Positions 1 to 5,864 of a DNA stretch of 8,350 nucleotides are shown here, piece after piece. The notes beneath the pieces are model-generated. The model was not told where the DNA came from. It did not search any database and saw only the letters and a program-made list of their open reading frames with translations. The DNA comes from an uncultured bacterium (GTDB lineage Bacteria > Actinomycetota > Coriobacteriia > Coriobacteriales > Coriobacteriaceae), in contig CAJMRN010000083.1 of NCBI GenBank assembly GCA_905215815.1, positions 1 through 8,350 of the forward strand. The letters run 5' to 3'. Within the stretch, counting starts at the first letter, position 1. Each line of letters starts with the position of its first letter. A program made the translations under genes and the position numbers.

Positions 1-55
1 GGACGCCGCCCTCTCAAGGCGGAGATCACCAGTTCGAATCTGGTACGGGCTACCA
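1..55 (+). tRNA. tRNA-Glu (anticodon CTC), 3' part
   Basis: The 3' two thirds of a tRNA that starts before the window. The anticodon stem is CCGCC (6-10) with GGCGG (18-22), enclosing the seven-base loop CTCTCAA (11-17). This places the anticodon CTC at 13-15, which reads the glutamate codon GAG. The T arm is ACCAG-TTCGAAT-CTGGT (28-44). It is followed by the 3' acceptor strand ACGGGCT, discriminator A52 and an encoded CCA (53-55). The 5' acceptor strand and most of the D arm are outside the window, so the acceptor pairing cannot be checked here. No integrase or duplicated tRNA end that would suggest an attachment site is visible next to it. Confidence 0.93.
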
Positions 56-65
56 AGTTTTAGAT

Positions 66-97
66 ACCCGGCCTTTCGTGAGAAGGTCGGGTTTTTT
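66..97 (+). terminator. Intrinsic terminator of the tRNA transcript
   Basis: CCCGGCCTT (67-75) pairs with AAGGTCGGG (83-91) through nine base pairs, one of them G-U. The loop is seven bases, and an A66-T92 pair can extend the base. A run of six T (92-97) follows directly. It lies 11 bases after the tRNA CCA end. This is a textbook rho-independent terminator and insulates the tRNA from the membrane-protein gene downstream. Confidence 0.92.
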
Positions 98-167
98 ATT
101 GCATGCGGGCTGGTCTGTTAATCCCATTTGCCTCATGGCTTTACGTTTTGCTCATCTACCATACGGG

Positions 168-173
168 TACAAT
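168..173 (+). promoter_or_regulatory. Candidate -10 element for the membrane-protein gene
   Basis: TACAAT at 168-173 matches five of six bases of the sigma-70-type -10 consensus. It lies 33 bases before the ATG at 207, so transcription would start near 180 with a short leader. The bases 17 positions upstream (GTTTTG, 145-150) are a poor -35 match. The call rests on position after the terminator and on the -10 alone. Confidence 0.35.
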
Positions 174-206
174 AGGCCAGATACTTTGACGGTCAGAAGG
201 AGCCTC

Positions 207-1499
207 ATGACGGAGTCCTCTCAGCATAGCCCAAAGCCCCAGGTCGAGGTTTCTGGCGGCGATGACAACAAGAGCGCGCGTCGCGGCGCCATCTTCATTG
301 GCGTTGTGCTGATCGGCTACATCGTCTATCTGGTCGTGACCGGGCAGATGGGGCAGTTTTGGGCCGCTATGTCCAGCGTTCAGATACCCTGGCTCTTCGC
401 TGCATGCTTTTGTATGTTTCTGTATCTTGTTTTTGGCATCGTGGCGTACGCGATCGCCGTTTGGCTCGACCCCGATTCGCCCGTCGGCATCCGCGACCTC
501 ATTTCGGTCGAGGCGAGCGGCATCTTCTTTGGCAACCTGACGCCTATGATGATGGGCTCTACGCCTGCCCAGATTTACCGCCTGACCAAAGCCGGCCAAA
601 ACGTAGGCGAGGCGGGTGCCACGCAGTTCACGCGCTTTATCGTGTACCAATTTGGTTTGGTGGCATGGGGCGCCATTCTGCTGCTCGCCCGTATGCCGTT
701 TTTCGCCGAGCGTTATGGCGACATGACGCTGCTGTGCGTCTTTAGTTTTGGCGGCCACTGTTGCATTCTGCTCGGCATCTTTGCCGTGGCGTTGATGCCC
801 AAGACCGTCACGCGCGTCGCTCATTGCATCATCAATTGGCTCGAGCGCGTGGGTGTCTCGGCCACGAAGATCGAGGGCTGGCGCACCTTTGTCGATGGCG
901 AGATCTATTCGTTCTCCGAGAAATTCAAACTCTCCGCCGGCCATTTTTCGTCTATGCTGCTCACAGTTGTCATCACCATGCTGCAGCTGGCATTTTTCTA
1001 CCTGGTTCCGTACTTTTTGATGCTCTCCTTTGGCCACCACGAAGTCGACTTTTTCTCGGTCATGGCTGCGAGCGCCTTTGTCCAGCTGCTGAGCTCCGCC
1101 GTTCCGCTGCCCGGCGGCACCGGTGGCGCCGAGGGCGGCTTCGCACTGTTTTTGGGTCACTTTTTTGGCACGGCATCGACTGCCGGCTATCTGCTGTGGC
1201 GTCTGATCACCTTTATCGCGCCGACCATTTTGGCCGCCCCGCTGCTGGGCCTTAAGAGCGCTCATAACGAGAGTATCCATGCGCGCTGGGACCGTGTGAT
1301 GCGAAAGCTTGGACGCACACCTCAGACGTCCTCTACGCCCGTTAAGGCGCATCCTGCGTGCCAGGTTACCGTGGACCCCAATCAGCGTGCTCAAAAGGCT
1401 GCTGTGGCCTCTAAGCCGGCTCGCAAGACCTACGTTCGCCAGACTGGCGACGGCATCCGCGTTTCCCCTGCGGCGCTCAATAAAAAGAAGCGGCCCTAG
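207..1499 (+). CDS. Lysylphosphatidylglycerol synthase transmembrane / UPF0104 (YbhN-like) family protein
   Basis: A 430-residue polytopic membrane protein. The start at 207 is chosen because AGAAGGAG (195-202) precedes it at four-base spacing. The frame is open back to 78, but that extension runs into the tRNA terminator. Hydrophobic segments lie at about residues 27-46, 61-86, 145-163, 176-197, 248-275, 283-299 and 327-349. Family signatures are GNLTPMMMGSTPAQIYRL (109-126) and the glycine-rich PLPGGTGGAEGG (300-311), which recall the flippase part of MprF and UPF0104 proteins. In MprF this part moves aminoacylated phosphatidylglycerol across the membrane. The soluble C-terminal aminoacyl-transferase domain of MprF is absent. 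In its place is an 80-residue, lysine- and arginine-rich tail (350-430) that is probably cytoplasmic and disordered. A lipid-flippase-like or glycolipid-related role is inferred; the substrate cannot be told. It appears to be monocistronic. Confidence 0.85.
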   Translation: MTESSQHSPKPQVEVSGGDDNKSARRGAIFIGVVLIGYIVYLVVTGQMGQFWAAMSSVQIPWLFAACFCMFLYLVFGIVAYAIAVWLDPDSPVGIRDLISVEASGIFFGNLTPMMMGSTPAQIYRLTKAGQNVGEAGATQFTRFIVYQFGLVAWGAILLLARMPFFAERYGDMTLLCVFSFGGHCCILLGIFAVALMPKTVTRVAHCIINWLERVGVSATKIEGWRTFVDGEIYSFSEKFKLSAGHFSSMLLTVVITMLQLAFFYLVPYFLMLSFGHHEVDFFSVMAASAFVQLLSSAVPLPGGTGGAEGGFALFLGHFFGTASTAGYLLWRLITFIAPTILAAPLLGLKSAHNESIHARWDRVMRKLGRTPQTSSTPVKAHPACQVTVDPNQRAQKAAVASKPARKTYVRQTGDGIRVSPAALNKKKRP

Positions 1500-1554
1500 G
1501 ATTCAGCGTGCGAGTCGTGCGTTCTTGATGATGCTCGTCATCGCGATTAGAGAT

Positions 1555-1583
1555 GTAAGATAATCCTCTTACGTTGATTATCT
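1555..1583 (+). promoter_or_regulatory. Stacked inverted repeats upstream of tetR, probable operator/promoter
   Basis: Two overlapping dyads sit 52-81 bases before the repressor start. GTAAGA (1555-1560) is complementary to TCTTAC (1567-1572), and AGATAATC (1558-1565) to GATTATCT (1576-1583). The left arm of the second dyad contains GATAAT (1559-1564), a reasonable -10 element, though no good -35 is seen 16-19 bases upstream. TetR-family proteins commonly repress themselves from dyads that overlap their own promoter, so this is the most likely autoregulatory site. The assignment is inferred from position and symmetry. I did not find the AGATAATC/GATTATCT arms near the efflux operon. Confidence 0.45.
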
Positions 1584-1635
1584 CCCACTTGTACATGAGC
1601 TATGGGTGGGCAGTTGACATGAAGGGGACACGTCT

Positions 1636-2247
1636 ATGGCTACCACCAAACCGCGCCTTGACCGTCGTATCGTCCGCAGCCGCAATGCGATTCTTTCGGC
1701 GTTTGAGCGACTGCTCATGGAAAAGCCTCTGGCTGATATTACGGTGAGCGCCATCGCGCGCGAGGCAAATGTGGACCGCAAGACCTTCTACGTGCACTTT
1801 GGTACGGTCGATGGCTTGCTCGATGCCATTGCCGTCGATGTGGTCCAGATGATCGTCGATTCGGTCGAGAAGACGCTTTCCTCCATGGGTGGCGACACCA
1901 ACGAGCGTGCACTCGGCGCTGCGGCGTCCTTTTTCAAGACCGTTAACGAGGCGCTGTGCAACAACCTGGTGCTTAATCGCCAGTTGATTGAAAATATTCC
2001 GCTCGACGACTTTATGGCTCGCCTGCGCGTGCCGCTCGAGCACGAGATTGCCGAGCGTGACCTGCTGCCCGAGGGCCTAAAGGACGAAATGTTCGATTAC
2101 TACCTGGCGTTTTTGCTGTCCGGCATTATCGGCATCTATCGCACGTGGGCGTTGTCGGACGGCTCGGTTCCCATCGAGCGTGTCTCGGCTGTCGCCAACG
2201 ACCTGACTCTTAATGGCCTGTCGAGCCTGGAATCTAAGCTCGGATAG
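1636..2247 (+). CDS. TetR/AcrR-family transcriptional regulator
   Basis: A 203-residue protein of usual TetR length. GAAGGGGA (1621-1628) lies seven bases before the ATG and fixes the start. The N-terminal DNA-binding domain covers about residues 12-60. It shows the family pattern ITVSAIAREANVDRKTFYVHF (35-55), in which the recognition helix ends in the conserved FYxHF. The C-terminal ligand and dimer domain (about 70-203) is helical and variable, so the ligand cannot be predicted. The gene converges on the efflux operon, with 92 bases between the two stop codons. A dyad-rich region upstream (1555-1583) suggests autoregulation. Control of the neighbouring exporter is plausible, since TetR proteins often sit beside the pumps they control, but the tail-to-tail arrangement gives no shared promoter. 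The family call is firm and the target is unknown. Confidence 0.92.
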   Translation: MATTKPRLDRRIVRSRNAILSAFERLLMEKPLADITVSAIAREANVDRKTFYVHFGTVDGLLDAIAVDVVQMIVDSVEKTLSSMGGDTNERALGAAASFFKTVNEALCNNLVLNRQLIENIPLDDFMARLRVPLEHEIAERDLLPEGLKDEMFDYYLAFLLSGIIGIYRTWALSDGSVPIERVSAVANDLTLNGLSSLESKLG

Positions 2248-2264
2248 CTTAGCCTGCATCATTG

Positions 2265-2322
2265 GCAACAATTTGGGCCCGTGACCTTGCGAAGTAACGC
2301 AGGTCCGGGCCCAAATTGTTGC
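2265..2322. terminator. Long hairpin, probable bidirectional terminator between convergent genes
   Basis: GCAACAATTTGGGCCC (2265-2280) and its exact reverse complement (2307-2322) form a perfect 16-bp stem. The stem continues inward as G2281-C2306, GACCT/AGGTC and GCG/CGC. Single T bulges sit at 2282 and 2288, and the six-base loop is AAGTAA (2292-2297), giving about 25 pairs in all. The hairpin is centred between the two convergent stop codons, 17 nt from each (2248-2264 and 2323-2339). This suits a terminator that serves tetR on the + strand and the efflux operon on the - strand. The T tract is weak, because the AT part lies inside the stem. It may therefore instead be, or derive from, a dispersed palindromic repeat. 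Confidence 0.65.
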
Positions 2323-2325
2323 GCG

Positions 2326-2338
2326 CGTAAGGTCACGG
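2326..2338 (+). repeat. Third repeat arm, alternative partner of the hairpin interior
   Basis: CGTAAGGTCACGG (2326-2338) is complementary to CCGTGACCTTGCG (2279-2291), with twelve Watson-Crick pairs and one G-U pair. The second sequence is part of the inner stem of the hairpin at 2265-2322. The two foldings exclude each other. This arm begins one base beyond the stop codon of the minus-strand permease gene. Its role is not known; it may be a remnant of a duplicated hairpin or an alternative RNA structure. Confidence 0.55.
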
Positions 2339-2339
2339 C

Positions 2340-3554
2340 TTACTGATAGCGCAGGCACTCGACTGGATCGAGCTTTGCGGCGCGGCGAGCGGGGTAGAAG
2401 CCAAAGATCACGCCGATGCCAACCGATACGGCAAACGCGATCAACACGGTCGTAATGGAGAAGCTCGGCGTAATCGTCCCAGTGGCTCCAAACTCGCTCA
2501 TAATGCCCGAGTTGGCGGCAAAGAACGTGAGTCCCCAGGCCAGCAGATAGCCAATCACGACACCTAGAATGCCGCCGGTGATGCACAGCGCCGAGGATTC
2601 GGCCAAAAACTGGGCGGTGATATCACGTCGGCTTGCGCCCAGAGCGCGGCGAATACCGATCTCGCGGATGCGCTCGGTCACGTTGGTGAGCATCATGTTC
2701 ATAATGCCGATTCCGCCCACGATCAGCGAAATGCCGGCAACCGCGCCCATGATGAGCGAGAAGGCGCCCATAAAGGAGTTGAGGGCATCGATAGCGCTTT
2801 TCATGGAGCTTGCCGTCACGCTTTCGTACTCGTCGTCCTCCGAGATGCCCTTCATGTTGCGCACCTTGGACTCGATCGTCTTGCAGAGCTCATCCATGTC
2901 CGTGCCCTCGGCGGCGAGTGCCGTCACGCTGGGAAATGACGGATTGTCATCGCCATAGAGCTCGGCGATCGTTTCTCGTGGCATGTACAGGCTCAGCGAG
3001 CCCATGGAGTCGTTGCCGCCGTCGATGACGCCAATGATCTGCACGTCTCCGCTTGAAACCTTGATGGTCTTGCCAATCGCGTCCTGTTCGTTGCCGTAAA
3101 GTTGATCGGCGCCGCCGCGGCCGATGAGCGCCACGCGCGCGCCGGATTTGGACTCGATGTCGCTATAGGTGCGACCGGCGACGATCTTGCTGGCGCCCAC
3201 GGCGTCGAGCATGTCGCTATCGACACCCTGGGCCATGACGGTATAGCTTTTATCTCCAACTTTGTACTCTGAATAGGCGCTGTCGACGATGCCGATCTGC
3301 TCAATTTGCGGCACCATTTTTCGTAGCTTCTCGACGTCCGAATCGGTGAGCTCTTGGGACGAGTAGACCTGCACCATGCGGGCCGCGTTGAGGCCCAAGC
3401 TGTTGACCAAGCTGTTTTGGATGCCGCCGATGAGCGAGGTCATGGCTATGACCGAGGCGATGCCAATGACGATGCCCAGGATGGTGAGCAGACTACGTCC
3501 CTTGTTGGCCTCGAGCGAGTGCAGGGCTTCTTGGACAAGATCACGGGCGCTCAT
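2340..3554 (-). CDS. ABC transporter permease, MacB/FtsX type
   Basis: A 404-residue permease, the last gene of the three-gene exporter operon. The chosen ATG at 3554 overlaps the stop of the ATPase gene as ATGA. AAAGGAG lies seven bases upstream, inside the ATPase gene, so the two are translationally coupled. An in-frame ATG at 3617 would add 21 residues but overlaps the ATPase gene further and is less likely. The layout is that of MacB: an N-terminal helix (about 21-43, LLTILGIVIGIASVIAM), a large extracytoplasmic MacB_PCD-type domain (about 44-261), then an FtsX domain with helices at about 262-288, 317-345 and 366-386. The conserved cytoplasmic loop RIREIGIRRALGAS (295-308) and the terminal FGFYPARRAAKLDPVECLRY (384-403) are hallmarks of the family. 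These permeases act mechanically, coupling ATP hydrolysis to extracytoplasmic movement. The substrate may be a peptide, antibiotic or lipoprotein and cannot be inferred. Confidence 0.92.
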   Translation of the reverse strand: MSARDLVQEALHSLEANKGRSLLTILGIVIGIASVIAMTSLIGGIQNSLVNSLGLNAARMVQVYSSQELTDSDVEKLRKMVPQIEQIGIVDSAYSEYKVGDKSYTVMAQGVDSDMLDAVGASKIVAGRTYSDIESKSGARVALIGRGGADQLYGNEQDAIGKTIKVSSGDVQIIGVIDGGNDSMGSLSLYMPRETIAELYGDDNPSFPSVTALAAEGTDMDELCKTIESKVRNMKGISEDDEYESVTASSMKSAIDALNSFMGAFSLIMGAVAGISLIVGGIGIMNMMLTNVTERIREIGIRRALGASRRDITAQFLAESSALCITGGILGVVIGYLLAWGLTFFAANSGIMSEFGATGTITPSFSITTVLIAFAVSVGIGVIFGFYPARRAAKLDPVECLRYQ

Positions 3555-4324
3555 GCCTCTGCTCCTTTCGGCGGTGTAGAAGGTGCGCAAATCGCGGGTA
3601 GCTCGTTGACGGCGCAACGTAGATTGTTCGGTGCATGCGCGATATATGCGCCGTCATGGATACGTCCGTCGCGAATGGTTACGGCCCGGTCGGCCTCGGC
3701 GGCAATGCCCGGGTCGTGCGTGATGAGTACGATGGTCTTGCCTCGTTCTTGGAGCTTATGGAAGGTTTCCATGACGAGTGCCCCGGTTGCCGAGTCTAGG
3801 TTTCCCGTGGGTTCGTCGGCCAAGATGATGGGCGGATCGTTGACGAGTGCGCGCGCGATGGCGACGCGTTGCATCTGTCCGCCCGAGAGTTCTGATATGC
3901 GGTGGTCCCAATGGTCGACCGGAAGCGTGACAGCTTGCAGTGCGTGTACGGCGCGCATCTCGCGCTGGTTGCGCGGCACATTGGTGTAGGACAGCGGCAG
4001 CATGACGTTTTCGATAACCGAAAGACGCGGCAGTAGGTTGAAGCTCTGAAAAACAAAGCCGATGCTCAGCGCGCGCACCTCGGTGAGCTCATCATCGTCG
4101 AGTTCGGCCACGTTGAGCCCCTGCAGGTAATAGTCGCCCGCCGTCGGTTTGTCCAAGCAACCCAGGATGTTCATGAGCGTCGACTTGCCCGAGCCCGAGG
4201 GGCCGGTGATGGCGACGAACTCACCGGGGACTACCGCCAGGCTCACGTTGTGCAGGATGTGGGCGCAACCGGCTTCGCTCTCAAAGATGCGGTGCACGTT
4301 GCGGATGTCGATGACGGGGCGCAT
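3551..4324 (-). CDS. ABC transporter ATP-binding protein, MacB/LolD type
   Basis: A 257-residue cytoplasmic ATPase that powers the neighbouring permease. All catalytic motifs are present: Walker A GPSGSGKST (41-49), Q-loop Q93 in FVFQSFNLLP, signature LSGGQMQRVAIARAL (146-160), Walker B IILADEPTGNLD (166-177) with catalytic E171, and the H-loop histidine H203 in LITHD. The sequence from NILGCLDKPTAG through FVFQSFNLLPRLSVIENV is characteristic of the LolD/MacB ATPase subgroup. The ATG at 4324 shares one base with the adaptor stop codon (TAATG), and a GAGG sequence about seven bases upstream can serve as its ribosome binding site. After the H-loop region there is a tail of about 35 residues (DGAYIAHAPNNLRCAV onward). 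It is longer than the minimal fold and has no recognised motif. The family call is very sure; the transported substrate is unknown. Confidence 0.95.
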   Translation of the reverse strand: MRPVIDIRNVHRIFESEAGCAHILHNVSLAVVPGEFVAITGPSGSGKSTLMNILGCLDKPTAGDYYLQGLNVAELDDDELTEVRALSIGFVFQSFNLLPRLSVIENVMLPLSYTNVPRNQREMRAVHALQAVTLPVDHWDHRISELSGGQMQRVAIARALVNDPPIILADEPTGNLDSATGALVMETFHKLQERGKTIVLITHDPGIAAEADRAVTIRDGRIHDGAYIAHAPNNLRCAVNELPAICAPSTPPKGAEA

Positions 4325-5736
4325 TACATGCCCTCGTCGGCAGGCATGCCGTCGCCGCCGTCTGCCGTCATGCCCGCGCCGGTATCCATAACGATAGTAT
4401 CGCCATCGCGCAGCTTGGTAACCGGCACGTCGGGGTTGATCTCGTTGCCCTGGTCGTCGCGCTTGACCTGCGTCTTGCCTACTACGGCGTCGTTGTCGTT
4501 TTGCGTCACAACGGTCACCTTCACGCGGCGCGTTTCCTTGCCTTCGTCATCGGTGGCAAGATTGACGTAATAGTGCTCGCCGTCCTCGGTCATCAGCGCC
4601 ATGGTGGGCACCATGACCACCTCATCAAGCTGTTCGGTCACCACCGAGACCTCGGCGGTCATACCGGGCTTAAGGCGGCTGTCGGGTGCCTCGATGAGGA
4701 TGTCGACGTTAAAGGTCACGCTGCTGCCGCCGCCGTTGGCGGCGTCGGAGTTTGCCACCGACGCGATAGCCGTGACGGTGCCCTGACTCACGATATCGGG
4801 AAACGCGGGATAGGTAACGTTGGCGCTCTGGCCTACGGCGATCTTGGCGATGTCCTTTTCGCCCACCTGAACCGTCACCTTCATCTTGGAGAGGTCGGCG
4901 ATCTGCATGCACTGCTTGCCGCCGCTCGTGTCGCCTTCGCCCATGACCATGCCTCCGGTCACCGTGGCGCCCACTTTGGCGTTGAGCTCAACGATGCTAC
5001 CCGAGCTGGGGGCCTTTACGGTGCGTTCGGCCGCCTTGGCGTTTGCCTGGTCCAGGGTTGCCTGGGCCGAGGCGAGATTGCGCTGGGCGCTCGAGACAGC
5101 GCTGGCGTCGGCGGTTGCATCCGTCGGGGGGGTCGCTCCGTCGGCATCCAGCGTCGGTGCTGCCTGTGCGGCGGCGAGCGCCGCCTGCGCGTTTTTCAGG
5201 TCTTCCTGGGCGGCCGTGACCGCGCGCTTCGCCTCGGCAACGGCGTTATCGAGCTCATCGTTTTTGATCGTCATGAGCACGTCGCCCTCGTTGACGTTCT
5301 GACCGGCCTGCACGTTGATCTGTGCCACCGTTCCGTCGACAGAAGGGGAGACGACCGAGGCCGAAATAGGCTTGAGCTGCCCTTTTGCCTCGACGGTCGT
5401 GGTAAAGGTGCCCTCCATGACCATGTCGGTAACAGGTCCGTCCGCAGATTGCGGCTGCGAGTTAAGGATAACGCTCGCGATAATGGCTATTAGGATAATG
5501 CCGCCCACGATGCCGGCCGTAATTCCGCGGCGGACGAGCTTTTTGTGTCGCCGTTCGGCACGCTTGGTCTTGAGCTTTGCGTAGGCCTCATCGTCGGATA
5601 TCCCGGCGTTACCTTGCTTGATGTCGTTTTGCTGTGCCGTGGGGGCGCTTGTGATAACCGGCAGGGTTTCGGTGGCGCCTTCCGGCGCATGCCCGGTATC
5701 GTCGGGGCCCGGAGTGATGGTGGGGACTTTTGTCAT
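4324..5736 (-). CDS. Membrane-fusion (periplasmic-adaptor-like) subunit of the ABC exporter
   Basis: The first gene of the exporter operon, 470 residues, of the HlyD/MacA (YknX-like) adaptor family. AAAGGAG five bases before the ATG at 5736 fixes the start. A longer open frame to 5904 lacks such a site and would overlap the preceding gene. A charged cytoplasmic N-terminus (1-70) precedes one membrane helix (about 71-91). The two halves of a lipoyl-like domain follow (about 130-158 and 238-262), flanking an alpha-hairpin (about 161-236) rich in Ala and Gln. Beta-barrel and membrane-proximal parts run to about residue 450, including RLKPGMTAEVSV (354-365), typical of these proteins. The hairpin tip is replaced by a Pro/Thr/Asp-rich linker (194-212). 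The last 20 residues are Gly/Asp/Met-rich. In Gram-positive relatives such adaptors assemble around the MacB-like permease without an outer-membrane channel. Confidence 0.9.
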   Translation of the reverse strand: MTKVPTITPGPDDTGHAPEGATETLPVITSAPTAQQNDIKQGNAGISDDEAYAKLKTKRAERRHKKLVRRGITAGIVGGIILIAIIASVILNSQPQSADGPVTDMVMEGTFTTTVEAKGQLKPISASVVSPSVDGTVAQINVQAGQNVNEGDVLMTIKNDELDNAVAEAKRAVTAAQEDLKNAQAALAAAQAAPTLDADGATPPTDATADASAVSSAQRNLASAQATLDQANAKAAERTVKAPSSGSIVELNAKVGATVTGGMVMGEGDTSGGKQCMQIADLSKMKVTVQVGEKDIAKIAVGQSANVTYPAFPDIVSQGTVTAIASVANSDAANGGGSSVTFNVDILIEAPDSRLKPGMTAEVSVVTEQLDEVVMVPTMALMTEDGEHYYVNLATDDEGKETRRVKVTVVTQNDNDAVVGKTQVKRDDQGNEINPDVPVTKLRDGDTIVMDTGAGMTADGGDGMPADEGM

Positions 5737-5766
5737 AGCGTCTCCTTTATAGAACATACCGCGATA

Positions 5767-5772
5767 AGTATA
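5767..5772 (-). promoter_or_regulatory. Candidate -10 element of the efflux operon
   Basis: On the minus strand, TATACT (complement of 5767-5772) lies 30 bases before the adaptor start codon at 5736, a suitable distance for a promoter. No TTGACA-like -35 is present at 16-19 bases upstream, because that stretch is filled by the GC-rich inverted repeat at 5772-5799. If this is a promoter, it is probably weak or depends on a protein that binds the repeat. Confidence 0.3.
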
Positions 5773-5799
5773 TACGCCCGCCGGTTGGGGCGGGCGTAT
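5772..5799. repeat. Perfect 11-bp inverted repeat between transpeptidase and exporter genes
   Basis: ATACGCCCGCC (5772-5782) is exactly complementary to GGCGGGCGTAT (5789-5799), with a six-base spacer GGTTGG. It lies 65 bases after the minus-strand transpeptidase stop and 35 bases before the adaptor start. It could be a terminator for the transpeptidase gene, although the minus-strand sequence after it (ATACTTATC) is only a poor T tract. It could equally be an operator or a leader hairpin for the exporter, since it touches a TATACT -10 candidate. A smaller hairpin, CTTTCA/TGAAAG (5810-5825), lies just upstream on the minus strand. Confidence 0.6.
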
Positions 5800-5864
5800 G
5801 GGCATGTTTCTTTCAGCATTGAAAGGTAGATGGCGTTGGACTTTATTGTGTCGCGTGTGATGCG

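Noticed and set aside
1..55. tRNA 3' end as an integration site for a mobile element
   Set aside because: No integrase, no repeated tRNA end further along and no change in composition were seen. The genes downstream look like ordinary chromosomal genes.
78..206. In-frame upstream extension of the membrane-protein gene
   Set aside because: It begins inside the tRNA terminator hairpin and contains the candidate promoter. The ATG at 207 has a strong ribosome binding site.
156..1394. 412-codon minus-strand open frame opposite the membrane-protein gene
   Set aside because: Its translation is rich in Arg, His, Gln and Gly with no domain or hydrophobic pattern. It is a GC-driven shadow of the real gene.
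1527..1542. GATGA/TCATC hairpin as terminator of the membrane-protein gene
   Set aside because: The stem is only five pairs and no T tract follows.
1614..1619. Perfect TTGACA -35-like hexamer before tetR
   Set aside because: A -10 at normal spacing would fall at about 1637, inside the coding sequence and after the start codon, so it cannot drive this gene.
3555..3617. Longer start for the permease gene at 3617
   Set aside because: It would overlap the ATPase gene by 67 bases. The ATG at 3554 has AAAGGAG at good spacing and the common ATGA overlap.
4501..5493. 330-codon plus-strand open frame inside the adaptor gene
   Set aside because: It is antisense to a clear membrane-fusion protein. 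Its His/Gly/Arg-rich composition looks like a shadow frame and it has no recognisable motif.
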